A DNA stretch of 64,000 nucleotides from positions 372,001 to 436,000 of the forward strand of contig CAVSJF010000006.1 in the NCBI GenBank assembly GCA_963728155.1. Direction: 5' to 3'. Positions within the stretch are counted from its first letter, which is position 1. The number at the start of each line of letters is the position of its first letter. Of the stretch, positions 25,876 to 35,200 are shown piece by piece. The DNA is from JACVRW01 sp963728155 (GTDB lineage: Bacteria; Actinomycetota; Thermoleophilia; Solirubrobacterales; Thermoleophilaceae). The notes under the pieces are model-generated. The model searched no databases, was not told the DNA's origin, and saw nothing but the letters and a program-made list of their open reading frames with translations. A program made the translations under genes and the position numbers.

Positions 25876-28107
25876 CTACCGAAACGCGCCGACGACGTTC
25901 GCGTAGTCGTCGCTCCAGGCGCGCGCCCCGCGCTCGATGGCGCACGGGCGCCAGCCCTTGGAGCGGGCCACTCGGCCCAGATCCGAGCGCGAACGGCTGA
26001 GCGCCACCCACTGGGACGGGTACTTGTAGAGCGCCCCGCGCTGCATCTTGGTGTCGGTCCTGCCGTGACACGCGAGACCCGCGGCGCGGGCGACGTTGCC
26101 GATCACCGGCTCGAGGTCGAGGTACTTGTTCGAGATGTGAAAGGAGATCATCCCGCCCGGGCGCAGCTTGCCGGCGTAGAGCTCGACCGCCTCGCGCGTC
26201 ATCAGGTGGATCGGTATCGCGTCGGAGCTGAAGGCGTCGAGCACGATCAGCCCGAACTTCTCGTCGGGCTCCCGGCCCAGTGAGAGCCGGCCGTCGCCCA
26301 CCTGGACGTCGAAGTTGCCGTCGCAGTCGCGCAGGAAGCTGAACAGCCTGGGGTTGCTCGCCAGCCGGACCACGGCGGGATCGATCTCGAAGAAGGTCCA
26401 GTTCTCTCCGGTCTGGCTCAGACAGGCCATCGATCCGGCGCCCAGCCCGACCACCGCCACCTGATTCATCACCGAGCGGTCGGGCACCCCGTCGAGCAGC
26501 TGGGCGATCGGGCTGGTCGGGTGGTAGTAGGTGGTGGCCGAGATTCCCACCGAGCCGATCTGCGCGCCGTGCACGATGTTGCCGTTCTTGAGCTCGTGGA
26601 TGATCCCGTCGAGCTTCTCCTCGACCCGGTTGATCCCGAAGAAGGAGCGGTCCTGGTAGATCACGTCGCGGTCGCCCACGTGCACTCCCCAGATCACCGC
26701 CATCGCCAGCGTGATGGCGAGGCCGAAGCGCAGCGGGTTGCGGAACATCAGTACGCAGGCCACGCCCATCGCGATGAACACGGCACGGTGCTCCCACACG
26801 TGGCCCTTGGTGAGGAGAAGCAAGGCGGCGCCCGCCACGCCGACGAGGATCGGCCCGGCCAGGTGGCGGCGCACCGACAGCTCGTCGCTCCAGCTCCCGG
26901 CGCGCATCGGCAGCAGGAAGCAGGCAAGGATCAGCACGAGCGGGTACTCGGTGAGCGAGTTGAACACGACGGGCGCCACGACCACGTTGAACACCCCGCC
27001 GAGCGCCCCGCCCAACGAGACCCAGGCGAAGAAGCTGGTCAGCTGCGATGCCGCCGGCCGGTCGGCGGCGAGCTCGCCGTGCATCACCAGCGCCACTGCG
27101 AAGAAGGCGGCGAGGTTGGCGCCGAGCACCAGCCAGAGCGGGTCGCTGATGCCGATCACGACCATGCCGCCGAGCACCACCACGAGCGGCGGCATCGCGT
27201 AGAGCGCGAGGCGGTGCCACGGTCCCGCGCCCTCGCCGCGCGAGAAGACCAGGATGAAGGACACCAGGTACAGCGACAGCGGCAGCACCCAGAGCAGCGG
27301 GATCGGCGCGAGGTTCATCGTCATCGCCGAGGTGGCGCCCAGCATCAGGCTCGAGGGGACAAAGGCGAGCGCCACCCAACGGATCCGGCGGCCCGCGCTG
27401 ATGCGCTGCGCGGGAGCCTCCTCGGGCTCGGCCGCGCTCGCCGGTGGGCGGCGCGAGCGCCACATCACGATCGCCGACGCGCCGAGCAGCACCGCGAGCA
27501 CCCCGTACCCGGCCGACCACAGCCAGCTCTGGGCGTCGAGGGTGAGCTCGCGCTCCACCAGCAGCGGGTAGGACAGCAGGCCGATCACGCTGCCGACGTT
27601 GCTGGCCCGGTAGAGGAAGTAGGGATCGCGGCCGTCGGGGTGGTCGGTGTCCGCGAGCCAGCTCTGCAACAGCGGCGCCGTGGAGGAGACCACGAAGAAC
27701 GGCAGCCCGACCGACACCAGCAGCAACAGCAGGAGCCACGGGACCGGGGAGCTTGCGGCCGGGGGGATCCAGCCGTCGGGCACTCCCAGCGGCAGCACCA
27801 GCAGGGCCGCGGCCACCAGCGCGAGATGGAGGGCCGCCTGGCGCCGCGGCCCGAAGCGCCGCGTGGTCCAGTGGGCGTAGAGATAGGAGAGCAGCAGGGC
27901 CGACTGGAAGAAGAGCATCGCGGTCGTCCACACCGCGGGGGTGCCGCCCAGCAAGGGCAGCACGAACCGCGCGAACATCGGCTGCACCATGAACACCAGG
28001 GCCGCGCTCACCACCAGCGTGACCGAGTAGAGGGCGACCATTCCCAGGCGTCGCCCGGCCACGGGAGCGGTCTGGAGGCTTCGCTCCATGCCCCCCTGTA
28101 TCGGCAC
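25876..28107 (-). CDS. Fused multi-spanning membrane domain / spermidine synthase-like protein
   Basis: A 743-residue protein. The first 500 residues are MFS-like membrane segments (LYSVTLVVSAALVFMVQPMF and many more). The last 220 form a spermidine-synthase-type Rossmann domain (VVGLGAGSMACLSQ, FFEIDPAVVRLA, LIVLDAFSSDAIPIHLMT, GGMISFHISNKYLDLEPVI). This fused architecture is widespread in bacteria and is not known to make spermidine in most cases, so a polyamine role is only a suggestion. ATG at 28107 or 28089 may be used. It is divergent from the lipoprotein-like gene at 28168. Confidence 0.82.
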   Translation of the reverse strand: MPIQGGMERSLQTAPVAGRRLGMVALYSVTLVVSAALVFMVQPMFARFVLPLLGGTPAVWTTAMLFFQSALLLSYLYAHWTTRRFGPRRQAALHLALVAAALLVLPLGVPDGWIPPAASSPVPWLLLLLLVSVGLPFFVVSSTAPLLQSWLADTDHPDGRDPYFLYRASNVGSVIGLLSYPLLVERELTLDAQSWLWSAGYGVLAVLLGASAIVMWRSRRPPASAAEPEEAPAQRISAGRRIRWVALAFVPSSLMLGATSAMTMNLAPIPLLWVLPLSLYLVSFILVFSRGEGAGPWHRLALYAMPPLVVVLGGMVVIGISDPLWLVLGANLAAFFAVALVMHGELAADRPAASQLTSFFAWVSLGGALGGVFNVVVAPVVFNSLTEYPLVLILACFLLPMRAGSWSDELSVRRHLAGPILVGVAGAALLLLTKGHVWEHRAVFIAMGVACVLMFRNPLRFGLAITLAMAVIWGVHVGDRDVIYQDRSFFGINRVEEKLDGIIHELKNGNIVHGAQIGSVGISATTYYHPTSPIAQLLDGVPDRSVMNQVAVVGLGAGSMACLSQTGENWTFFEIDPAVVRLASNPRLFSFLRDCDGNFDVQVGDGRLSLGREPDEKFGLIVLDAFSSDAIPIHLMTREAVELYAGKLRPGGMISFHISNKYLDLEPVIGNVARAAGLACHGRTDTKMQRGALYKYPSQWVALSRSRSDLGRVARSKGWRPCAIERGARAWSDDYANVVGAFR

Positions 28108-28167
28108 GCCCTCGCGATCGCGCGATCAATCGCCGTTGCGCGATGGACGCTCCCTAGCATCAGGACC

Positions 28168-28611
28168 GTGCACCTGCGCCGCGCCCTCCTGCTCTTCGCG
28201 ATCGTGCTGGGTCTGGCCGCGATCGCCGCCTCGGTCTCGCGCCCCCGTGACACCGGCAGCGAGCGCGCCGCACCGGCTCCCACCGAAACCGAGGCAGCCC
28301 CGACGATCACGGCCGGGACCGCCGCCACGGGCGAGCCCCCCGTGCAGGTGACCTTCGACGACGCCGCGCGCGGGGATCCGACCCGGCGCCTGTCCGCCGG
28401 CCAGGCGGCGACGGTGCTCGTGGAGGTCGGCGAGGCCGGGCAGGTGGAGATCCCCGGCCTGGGCCTGAGCGCCACCGGTGACCCGGTCACGCCCGCGCGC
28501 TTCGACGTGTTCGGCACGGCGCCCGGGAGCTATGAGATTCGCTTCACCCCGGCGGCGGCCGACGAATCGGACACCGTCGGGACCCTGGCCATCGAGGCCG
28601 GCTCGGGTTGA
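28168..28611 (+). CDS. Membrane-anchored extracytoplasmic protein of unknown function
   Basis: A 147-residue protein with an N-terminal membrane anchor (RRALLLFAIVLGLAAIAASV), a Thr/Ala/Pro-rich linker and a small beta-rich domain (RLSAGQAATVLVEVGEAGQV, then PARFDVFGTAPGSYEIRF). The domain has a cupredoxin-like pattern but I see no copper ligands. GTG at 28168 is the start. Its stop overlaps the TTG start of the next lipoprotein gene by 4 nt (TTGA), so the two are coupled. Confidence 0.7.
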   Translation: MHLRRALLLFAIVLGLAAIAASVSRPRDTGSERAAPAPTETEAAPTITAGTAATGEPPVQVTFDDAARGDPTRRLSAGQAATVLVEVGEAGQVEIPGLGLSATGDPVTPARFDVFGTAPGSYEIRFTPAAADESDTVGTLAIEAGSG

Positions 28612-29036
28612 CCCGCGGCGCCGCGCTTCTGGCGCTCATCGCGCCGGCCCTCCTCCTCGTGGGCTGCTCGGATGACGCCGCTCCAGCCGATCCGCCCGCT
28701 TCCGCACCGCGGTCCGATGAGCCCGCCGGCAAGCCTCGCGACACGCTCGAACCCGCCCGCTGCCCTCCCGATCTCGCCGGTTGCCGCACCGCCAGCGGGC
28801 GCATCGTCTACGTCGAACGCACCGACCCCGACGGCGACGGTGACGCCCACTTCGTGCTGATCTCGCGTGAGGCGATCACCGCCCCGGGGTTGTCGGTTAT
28901 CGACGTGAAGCCCTCGCTGCGCCCCTCCCCCCTCCCCGGCCCCGGCGACCGGATCAGCGCGGCCGGACCGGTCTATCGCGGCTCGTACGACCAGAAGCAG
29001 ATCGAGGCGGTCGAGCTTCACGTGGCGCGCCGTTAG
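28608..29036 (+). CDS. Putative lipoprotein
   Basis: A 142-residue exported protein starting with TTG in a TTGA overlap. The N-terminus is a lipoprotein signal with lipobox LLVG-C (cysteine near residue 20), followed by a disordered Asp/Pro/Ala linker. The mature domain has two cysteines (CPPDLAGC) and beta-rich text ending in GSYDQKQIEAVELHV. It may be part of an envelope complex with the preceding protein. No family is recognised. Confidence 0.72.
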   Translation: MTRGAALLALIAPALLLVGCSDDAAPADPPASAPRSDEPAGKPRDTLEPARCPPDLAGCRTASGRIVYVERTDPDGDGDAHFVLISREAITAPGLSVIDVKPSLRPSPLPGPGDRISAAGPVYRGSYDQKQIEAVELHVARR

Positions 29037-29049
29037 CCTGGGCCGCGCC

Positions 29050-29604
29050 ATGGGCGAGAACAAGGAGCGCATGCTGCGCGGCGAGCTCTACATCGCCGAC
29101 GATCCCGATCTTCGGGAGGACTTCCACCGCGGGCGCCGGCTGGTCGAGCGCTTCAACGCTCTGAGTGCAACCGAGGTGGACGAGGGCCGGCGTCTGCTCG
29201 AGGAGCTCCTGGGGCGCTTCGGAGCCGGCTCGCAGATCCGTGCGCCCTTCCAGTGCGACTACGGCTACCTGACCGAGATCGGCGAGCGCACCTTCATCAA
29301 CTACGGGGCGGCGATACTCGACTGCGCGAAGGTCACGATCGGTGACGAGGTGCAGATCGCCACCCACGTGCAGCTGCTCACCGCCACCCATCCCCTCGAT
29401 GCCGCCACGCGCCGCGCCGACTGGGAGTCGGCCGAGCCGATCACCATCGCGGACGGCGTATGGCTCGGCGGCGGGGTGATCGTGTGCCCCGGGGTGACCA
29501 TCGGCGAGAACACCGTGGTGGGTGCGGGCGGCGTGGTCGTCGAGGACCTGCCCGCCGGCGTGCTCGCGGTCGGGAACCCCGCCCGGCCGATCCGTGAGCT
29601 CTAG
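29050..29604 (+). CDS. maa: Sugar O-acetyltransferase, maltose/galactoside acetyltransferase family
   Basis: A 184-residue left-handed beta-helix acetyltransferase using acetyl-CoA. The N-terminal Mac domain (ENKERMLRGELYIADDPDLR) is followed by hexapeptide repeats (YGAAILDCAKVTIGDEVQIA, then the catalytic His in TATHPLD). The C-terminal loop ends in GNPARPIREL. The length and order match maltose/galactoside acetyltransferases (Maa/LacA). The sugar substrate in this organism is unknown. It starts 13 nt after the lipoprotein stop, so it may be co-transcribed. Confidence 0.9.
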   Translation: MGENKERMLRGELYIADDPDLREDFHRGRRLVERFNALSATEVDEGRRLLEELLGRFGAGSQIRAPFQCDYGYLTEIGERTFINYGAAILDCAKVTIGDEVQIATHVQLLTATHPLDAATRRADWESAEPITIADGVWLGGGVIVCPGVTIGENTVVGAGGVVVEDLPAGVLAVGNPARPIREL

Positions 29605-29610
29605 CCTCCG

Positions 29611-31248
29611 CTAGGGCAGGTGGCGCGCCCTCCCGTCGAGGCCGGCGTCGAGCGGCAGCCCCATCTCCCGGAGGATCGTGGGCAGGATGTCGACCGAGCT
29701 TCATCGGCGCCCACGAGTCCCGCGGCCCTACGCCCGCTCCGGCGAACACGATCGGGATGCGCTGCACCGGCTTCCTGGGCGCCGCCGTGGTCGCCGGCCA
29801 CCCCGTAGCTCGCGTCGTCGCGCAGCAGTCCGACCACGTCGGCGGCGTGACGGCGCAGCCATCGTGTTCACGATCTCCTGCGCCGTGGCGCAGCCACCAG
29901 CGGCGCTCGGATTTGCTCATCGCCTTCCAGTTGACGGAGTCGAGGCGGTAGCGGTCCGCCGTCCGCGCTCAGGCGGTAGCTCGCGATCACGTCGGGCAGC
30001 GTCGCCATCACCCCCGCCGCCACGCGCTTGGCGGCCGCGCGAGGTGTCGGTCAGCCAGGTGCGTATGGCGCTGTCCTGGTAGCTGAAGCGCACGTTGCCG
30101 GTGTCGAGCAGCGGGGCCAGCGACGGCGACGGGTCGAGGTAGGTGCCGTTCTCGGTGTCGCCGTAGTACCAGTTGTAGTCGCCGCGGGCCGCCTCGTCCA
30201 CCCCGTGGAAGTTCCGCGAGGGCTGGCCGCCGTGGTCGGTGGTCGAGCACGATCAGCGTCTCGTCGAGCTGGCCCAGCTCGCGCAGACGCTTCACCACGC
30301 GCCCCACCTGCTCGTCGGCGGTGCGGGCGGCGAAGGGAAGGTGGGCCATCTCCTCCTCGGAGCCGGGCGGATACTCGGCGTCGTCGGTGATGCCGCCCCA
30401 CATGTGGCTCGCCTTGTCGATACCGCCCATCGTGAGCAGCATTCCGCTCCACGGCTCCTTCTCCATCATCTCCATGCCGGCGTCGGCCACCCAGACGTCG
30501 CCGCCTAGGTGAGCCGGGTCGAAGCCGGGCACGAAGCGGTTGCGTCCAGCGGGTACATCCAGGCCGGCTCCGTGGTCGCGGTGCCGTAGTGAGTCCTCCT
30601 CCGCCGACGAGGAGTCGACGTAGTAGCGGCCGCAGGACGGGGTCGGAGATGTACGAGGGCAACGTGTCGAGCCCGTCGGGCTGCGCCAGTTGTTGTGCAC
30701 GTCACCGTCGCAGTCGGAGTTGCGGCTGGAGAAGGTGACGGTGATATCGCCCGTGGGCCCGGACGAGGAGTGGGCGGCGTAGGCCTTCTGGCCGACCACG
30801 ATGTACTTCGATCCCGGGTAGGCGCCGTGCAGGTAGTCGGGAAGCTTGGGGTAGCCGCCATTGGCGATGAGCAGGTTGAACTGGTCACGGGTGAGCGAGC
30901 CGGTGATCCACATGGCACCCGGTCCCCGCCGCCAGCACGTTGCCGACGTCGCGGTGAGGCCTCGTCCGCCCAGCCCATGTTGCGCGGCAGCTTGCCCGAG
31001 GTGATCACGTTGTGGGTGATCACGGTCTCGGAGGCCATGTGGCCCAGGTAGGCGTTGTCGAAGGAGGCGCCACGGCGCATGAGCGCCTTCACGTTGCGCA
31101 TGTCGAACTGGTCGACGTAATCGGGCCTGAGCTGGTCGAGCACGAGCACCAGCACGCGCTTGGGCGGCTCGTCCTTGGCCCACGCGGCGGCGTTCGAAGC
31201 CGCGAGCATCGATATGAGCGTCAGCAGCAGAACCGGCAGGCGGCGCAT
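29611..31248 (-). pseudogene. Alkaline-phosphatase-superfamily type I phosphodiesterase/pyrophosphatase, multiple frameshifts
   Basis: The gene has a ribosome site, ATG at 31248 and a signal peptide (RRLPVLLLTLISMLAASNAA). The metal/nucleophile region reads VLVLVLDQLRPDYVDQFD and the nucleophile loop MASETVITHNVITSGKLPRN. Later conserved text is spread over all three frames: MWGGITDDAEYPPGSEEEMA, RELGQLDETLIVL-ADHGGQPSRN, GDYNWYYGDTENGTYLDP and the final VDILPTILREMGLPL with TAG at 29611. At least six shifts are required, far more than in any other gene here. It is either a decaying gene or a stretch of poor sequence; because each block is well conserved, I lean towards sequence errors. Confidence 0.7.
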
Positions 31249-31318
31249 TCGGTCTTCTCCTCGGTCGACGGACCGATCCTCCCGTAAGGAACTTGTGAAA
31301 GGCAAGTGGAGATTCGAA

Positions 31319-31805
31319 CTAGGGTCGCCGGCTTGCGTCGCGCAGCTCGATGCCCGGCCCCGGCGCCAGGAGCATGGTCAGCCCGTGGCGCGGATCCCGG
31401 GGCGAGCTGCCGCTGCTCGCGCAGCACCACCGCCGTCCACGGCCGCCCGGCGTCTAGGTCGGGCGCCAGGTCGGCGGCCAGCTCGCGCGGCACCCAGCCC
31501 AGCTGCTCGCCCCCGCCGGCCGGATGGACCGCGATCGCGTTGGCGTCGTGCTCGTTGGCCGGGTCGCGCCGCAGCTCGAGCTCGCGGCCCGGGCCGACGT
31601 CCTCCGACGCCACCGCCGCCGCGTGGTGTTGCGCGGCGCCGGCCACCCCGGCCACCCGCAGGCCCTGGGCCGCCAGCCCGGGATCGTCACGGGCGAGGAA
31701 ACGACCGCTCTCGGGATCGATCGGGCTGTAGCCGGCGAGCCACACCTGCCCCCCGTCGTCGGGGTACCAGTAGCGCTCCTCGTACTCGACGTCTAGGACG
31801 ACCAC
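31319..31805 (-). CDS. HIRAN-domain protein (one frameshift)
   Basis: A protein of about 160 residues. It starts VVVLDVEYEERYWYPDDGG and carries a HIRAN domain (LELRRDPANEHDANAIAVHP, then LGWVPRELAADLAPDLDAG), a fold that binds single-stranded 3' DNA ends or damaged DNA. In some proteins it accompanies helicases or nucleases; here it stands alone. A one-base shift near 31408 gives a natural end, HGLTMLLAPGPGIELRD, with TAG at 31319. The GTG start at 31805 lies within the last codons of the VOC gene. The function is unknown; a DNA-repair or stress role is inference. Confidence 0.7.
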
Positions 31806-32216
31806 TGGAAGAACGTCACGAGGTTGCCGTCGAGATCGAGCGTGGCGAACTCCCGCGAGCCGAAGTCGGTGTCGCTCACACCGTCCTTGGCGACGGGGTG
31901 GAGCACGTCCTGGGCGGCGAGCTCGCGAAACAGCTCGTCCACGCCCTCCACCCGGATGCGGCAGCTGGCCGTGCCCGCGATGAAGGACTCGGCACCCGAC
32001 CGCACCGGCCTCTCCAGGGATCCCCGCTCGCGCCAAGCTCTCGTCGCCGGCCTGCCAGAGATGGAGCACGGCCTCGTCGCGCGCGAGCACGGCGAATCCC
32101 TCGTCGTGGTGCTGAACGGCGAAACCGAGGCGGTCCCGGTAGAAGGCCACGGCGGCCGCGGCGTCGCGCACGGGAAGGGCGGGAATGGTCTGGCCGAGCA
32201 GAGGCGGGCGACTCAC
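31793..32216 (-). CDS. Bleomycin-resistance-type VOC protein (one frameshift)
   Basis: A protein of about 140 residues of the Ble-like VOC group. It opens with the pattern TIPALPVRDAAAAVAFYRDR and the LHLWQAGD strand, and closes with TASCRIRVEGVDELFRELA and FGSREFATLDLDGNLVTFFQ. The halves lie in different frames joined near 32015. GTG at 32216 is preferred, preceded by AAAGG. Ble-family proteins bind glycopeptide drugs, but most relatives are uncharacterised, so resistance is not claimed. Confidence 0.75.
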
Positions 32217-32239
32217 GTCATTGACCTTTACCCCCGCGC

Positions 32240-32797
32240 CTACGCTGCCACGCACGCGTAACGCAGCAGAACGGCGCCCGAGACGAACGGCCGGGTCTCC
32301 AGCAGGTCAAGCTTCACGTCGGCTGCCTCGAACAGCCGCGCCCCGCGGCCGACGACCACCGGAAACACGAACAGCCGGTACTCGTCCACCAGCCCGGCGG
32401 CAATCAGTGCGTGCACGAGCTGAGTGCTCCCGGTCGCGACGATGTCGAGGCCCGGTGCCTCCTTCAGGGCCCGCATCTCATCGTCCAACGGGCCCCGGAG
32501 TACGGTGGAGTTCTCCCAGCCCGGATCTTCGAGGGTGCTCGAGACGACGTACTTGTCGACCGCGTTGAGGTAGTCCGAGACTCCGGTCGGGTCGTTCGTC
32601 TGGTGGGGCCAGAACTCGCGGAAGATCTCAAAGGTGTTGCGGCCCACGAGCAGGGCGTCGGCCGCCTCCCGGTGCTCGGTGTTCGCCGCGGTGATGTCGG
32701 TCTGGTCGACATCCTCGTTCAGCGGGTCGAACCAGTTGTCCGCCATGTCGATCACGCCATCGAGCGTGATGTTCTCCGTGACCACGAGCTTGCGCAT
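32240..32797 (-). CDS. Dihydrofolate reductase-family (RibD C-terminal-like) protein
   Basis: A 185-residue protein of the RibD-C/DHFR fold with the typical start RKLVVTENITLDGVIDMADN, the NADPH-binding region DALLVGRNTFEIFREFWPH and the closing FVFPVVVGRGARLFE. Such stand-alone proteins are common in actinobacteria and are generally not the cell's folate enzyme. It is in tandem with the VOC gene at 31793 (about 23 nt). The substrate is unknown. Confidence 0.87.
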   Translation of the reverse strand: MRKLVVTENITLDGVIDMADNWFDPLNEDVDQTDITAANTEHREAADALLVGRNTFEIFREFWPHQTNDPTGVSDYLNAVDKYVVSSTLEDPGWENSTVLRGPLDDEMRALKEAPGLDIVATGSTQLVHALIAAGLVDEYRLFVFPVVVGRGARLFEAADVKLDLLETRPFVSGAVLLRYACVAA

Positions 32798-32884
32798 CGT
32801 TCCTCCTGTGCGTTTGAAGTTCAGTGCTGCAGACCGGAATGAGCGGCGATCTTCATCGCAAGCCTGTCGGGCTATCGTGCGCCG

Positions 32885-33232
32885 ATGACCATCGAGCTCT
32901 TTGCCGGGATCCGCGTGCGGGACCTCGAGGCTGCGCGACCCTGGTACGAGCGGCTTCTCGGTGAGCCCTCGTTCTTTCCGAACGCCTCCGAGATCGTCTG
33001 GACGCTGGCGGAGGGTCGCTCGCTGTACATCGAGGAGGATCCCGGCCGCGCCGGGAGCGCACTGGTCACGCTCTTCGTCGACGACCTCGATGCCCGCACC
33101 GCGGAGATCAGCTCACGGGGACTGGAGCCGGCCGAGCGCGAGACGTACTCGAACGGCGTTCGCAAGGCGACCTACCGCGATAGCGATGGCAACGAGATCG
33201 GATTTGCGGGCGCCGGGGCTGAGGCGACCTAG
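32885..33232 (+). CDS. VOC superfamily protein
   Basis: A 115-residue VOC-fold protein: IELFAGIRVRDLEAARPWYE, LLGEPSFFPNASEIVWTLAE, LVTLFVDDLDARTAEISSRG and the final YRDSDGNEIGF strand. It is short but complete. It stands alone, divergent from the DHFR-family gene. The ligand is unknown. Confidence 0.85.
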   Translation: MTIELFAGIRVRDLEAARPWYERLLGEPSFFPNASEIVWTLAEGRSLYIEEDPGRAGSALVTLFVDDLDARTAEISSRGLEPAERETYSNGVRKATYRDSDGNEIGFAGAGAEAT

Positions 33233-33306
33233 GCGCTCTCCCGGATGCCCGCCCGACGAAGGGCGTCTTCCCGCACGTCGGACTGCCGCGCACGCTCCGG
33301 TAGCGC

Positions 33307-34218
33307 TTAGCCCCGTTCGCGCAGCAGCGCGCCCAGGTCGGCCACCGGCCCCAGGTGCCGCAGCTTGTCCGGGTTGACGATCGAGCTCACGCCCTGGATC
33401 TGGCCCTCCGCGACGTCGAGGATCATCACGCTGATCAGCCTGCCCTCGCGGTCGAAGAACAGCGCACCCGGTTGCCCGTTCACCTCCTCGCGGCGCGAGG
33501 TGAAGCCGCCGACGCGGGCGCCGGCGCGCAGCCACGCCATCAGCGTGCGCGCCACCCTGGCGCGGCCGTGGACCGCACGTGCGAGGGCGGGCGCCTTGCC
33601 GCCGCCGTCGCCGTGGAGCACCACGTCGTGGGCCAGCAGCTCCTCCAGCCCCTCGAGGTCGCCCTCCTCGGCGGCCGCGAAGAAGCGGGCCGCGAGCTCC
33701 TCGCGCTGCTCGCGCGAGGCCTCGAACCGGGGGCGCCGCTCCTCCACGTGGCGGCGGGCCCGTGTGGCGAGCTGGCGGGCGTTCTGCTCGCTCGTCCCGA
33801 CGATCTCCGCGATCCGGTCGTAGGGCTCGTCGAACACCTCGCGCAGCAGGAACGCGGCGCGCTGCTCGGGCGACAGGCTCTCGAGCAGGACGAGGAAGGC
33901 GAGCGACAGCGAGTCCGCCATCTCGGCCTTGCGGGCGGGATCGTCGTCGGCGCTCGCCACGAGCGGCTCCGGCAGCCACTCGCCCACGTAGGTCTCGCGC
34001 CGGACCCGCGCCGAGCGGAGCTGGTCGAGCGAGAGCCGCGAGACCACCGTCGACAGGTAGGCGCGCGGCGACTCGATCCGCTCGCCGCCCTCGCGCGCCC
34101 GGTGGAGGCGGAGGAACCCCTCCTGCACCACGTCCTCCGCCTCGCTCACGCTGCCGAGCATCCGGTAGGCGATGGCGAACGCCGACGGGCGGAGCTCGTC
34201 GAACTCCTCCTCGGTCAT
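33307..34218 (-). CDS. ECF41-type (SigJ-like) sigma factor with SnoaL-like C-terminal domain
   Basis: A 303-residue RNA polymerase sigma factor. Region 2 is LRPSAFAIAYRMLGSVSEAE through GFLRLHRA, and region 4 is LSPEQRAAFLLREVFDEPYD with IAEIVGTSEQNARQLATRAR. A C-terminal NTF2/SnoaL-like domain (about 185-295) follows, with GALFFDREGRLISVMILDVA. This architecture defines the ECF41 group, in which the fused domain modulates activity in place of an anti-sigma factor. It is 3 nt downstream of an SDR gene with an ECF41-type promoter, so it probably drives its own operon. Confidence 0.93.
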   Translation of the reverse strand: MTEEEFDELRPSAFAIAYRMLGSVSEAEDVVQEGFLRLHRAREGGERIESPRAYLSTVVSRLSLDQLRSARVRRETYVGEWLPEPLVASADDDPARKAEMADSLSLAFLVLLESLSPEQRAAFLLREVFDEPYDRIAEIVGTSEQNARQLATRARRHVEERRPRFEASREQREELAARFFAAAEEGDLEGLEELLAHDVVLHGDGGGKAPALARAVHGRARVARTLMAWLRAGARVGGFTSRREEVNGQPGALFFDREGRLISVMILDVAEGQIQGVSSIVNPDKLRHLGPVADLGALLRERG

Positions 34219-34221
34219 CGC

Positions 34222-35169
34222 TCAGCCGAGTCCCTGCGCGAAGCCCTGCCGCCAGCTCGCATAGCGCGGCTTCCAGCCGAGCTCGCGCTTCGCCTTCTCG
34301 TTCGAGGCTCCCCGCACCTCGGTCATCATGACGGTCGCCGCCTCACCGGCCAGCAGCCGACCGAGCCAGCGCGGCACGCGCCGCGGCGGCTTGGCGCCCA
34401 GCGCGCGGGCCAGCTCGGGCATCCAGTCCCGCGCCGGGGCGGGGTCGTCGTCCACCACGTTGTAGATGCCGCGCTCGCCGCGCTCGACCGCAACCGCGGT
34501 CGCCGCCGCGGCGTCGTCGACGTGGATGAAGGACCAGATCCCGCCGCCGTCTCCGACCACGGGGAACTGGCGCTTGCGGATGGCCGCGCTGTGGGCGGCG
34601 GCGGGGTCGGCGCTGAGGGTGGTGCCGGGGCCGTAGAACCCGCCGTAGCGGAGCACCACGCCCTCGAGCCAGCCCGCCCCGGTCACCGCCTCCTCCAGGT
34701 GGCGGATGGCGTCCAGCATGCCGCGGAGCTTCTCCGGTGGGTCGGGATCGAAGGGAGCGTCCTCGCCCTTCACGGGTCCGCCGGTGCGTCCGGCCGGCCA
34801 GCCCGCGAAGCTCTGCGCCACGAAGCGGCGCGCGCCGACGGCGCGGCCGGCGGCGAGCAGGTGGTCGGTGCCCTCCGTACGCAGCCGGTTCGTGGTCTCG
34901 AAGAAACGGTCGATGTGGCGCATGTCGAACTCGCCCGACAGCGCCGTGAGCTGATGCACGATCACCTCGGGCTCGGCGGACGCCACCGCCTGGGCGACCG
35001 CGTCGGGGTCGAGAGCGTCGGCCACGACCGGGCGCGCTCCCAGGCTGCGCACCAGCTCCTGCTTCGACGCGCTCCTGGTCATCCCGACCACCTCGTGGCC
35101 CCGCGCCACGAGCTGCGGGACGAGCTCTCTGCCGAGAACGCCTGTGGCGCCGGCTACGAAGACCTTCAT
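34222..35169 (-). CDS. NAD(P)-dependent epimerase/dehydratase (extended SDR), ECF41 operon partner
   Basis: A 315-residue extended short-chain dehydrogenase. The cofactor motif is FVAGATGVLGRELVPQL at the N-terminus, and the helix motif YGGFYGPG contains the YxxxK-like region in altered form. The C-terminus has the YNVVDDDPAPARDWMPELA segment. ECF41 sigma factors are typically encoded beside one oxidoreductase, epimerase or carboxymuconolactone decarboxylase, and this gene fits that role. The substrate is unknown. The promoter upstream matches the ECF41 consensus. Confidence 0.88.
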   Translation of the reverse strand: MKVFVAGATGVLGRELVPQLVARGHEVVGMTRSASKQELVRSLGARPVVADALDPDAVAQAVASAEPEVIVHQLTALSGEFDMRHIDRFFETTNRLRTEGTDHLLAAGRAVGARRFVAQSFAGWPAGRTGGPVKGEDAPFDPDPPEKLRGMLDAIRHLEEAVTGAGWLEGVVLRYGGFYGPGTTLSADPAAAHSAAIRKRQFPVVGDGGGIWSFIHVDDAAAATAVAVERGERGIYNVVDDDPAPARDWMPELARALGAKPPRRVPRWLGRLLAGEAATVMMTEVRGASNEKAKRELGWKPRYASWRQGFAQGLG

Positions 35170-35200
35170 GACTGCTCCTCTCGTCCCATTTGCACTCTTA

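Noticed and set aside
26521..28167. Long open frame antisense to the spermidine-synthase-like gene
   Set aside because: His/Gln/Arg-rich composition typical of an antisense shadow; only the last 147 codons, from 28168, form a plausible protein.
31300..31330. GTTCGAATC-like T-loop on the minus strand suggesting a tRNA
   Set aside because: The flanking bases do not form a T-stem, and no anticodon arm or acceptor stem can be drawn.
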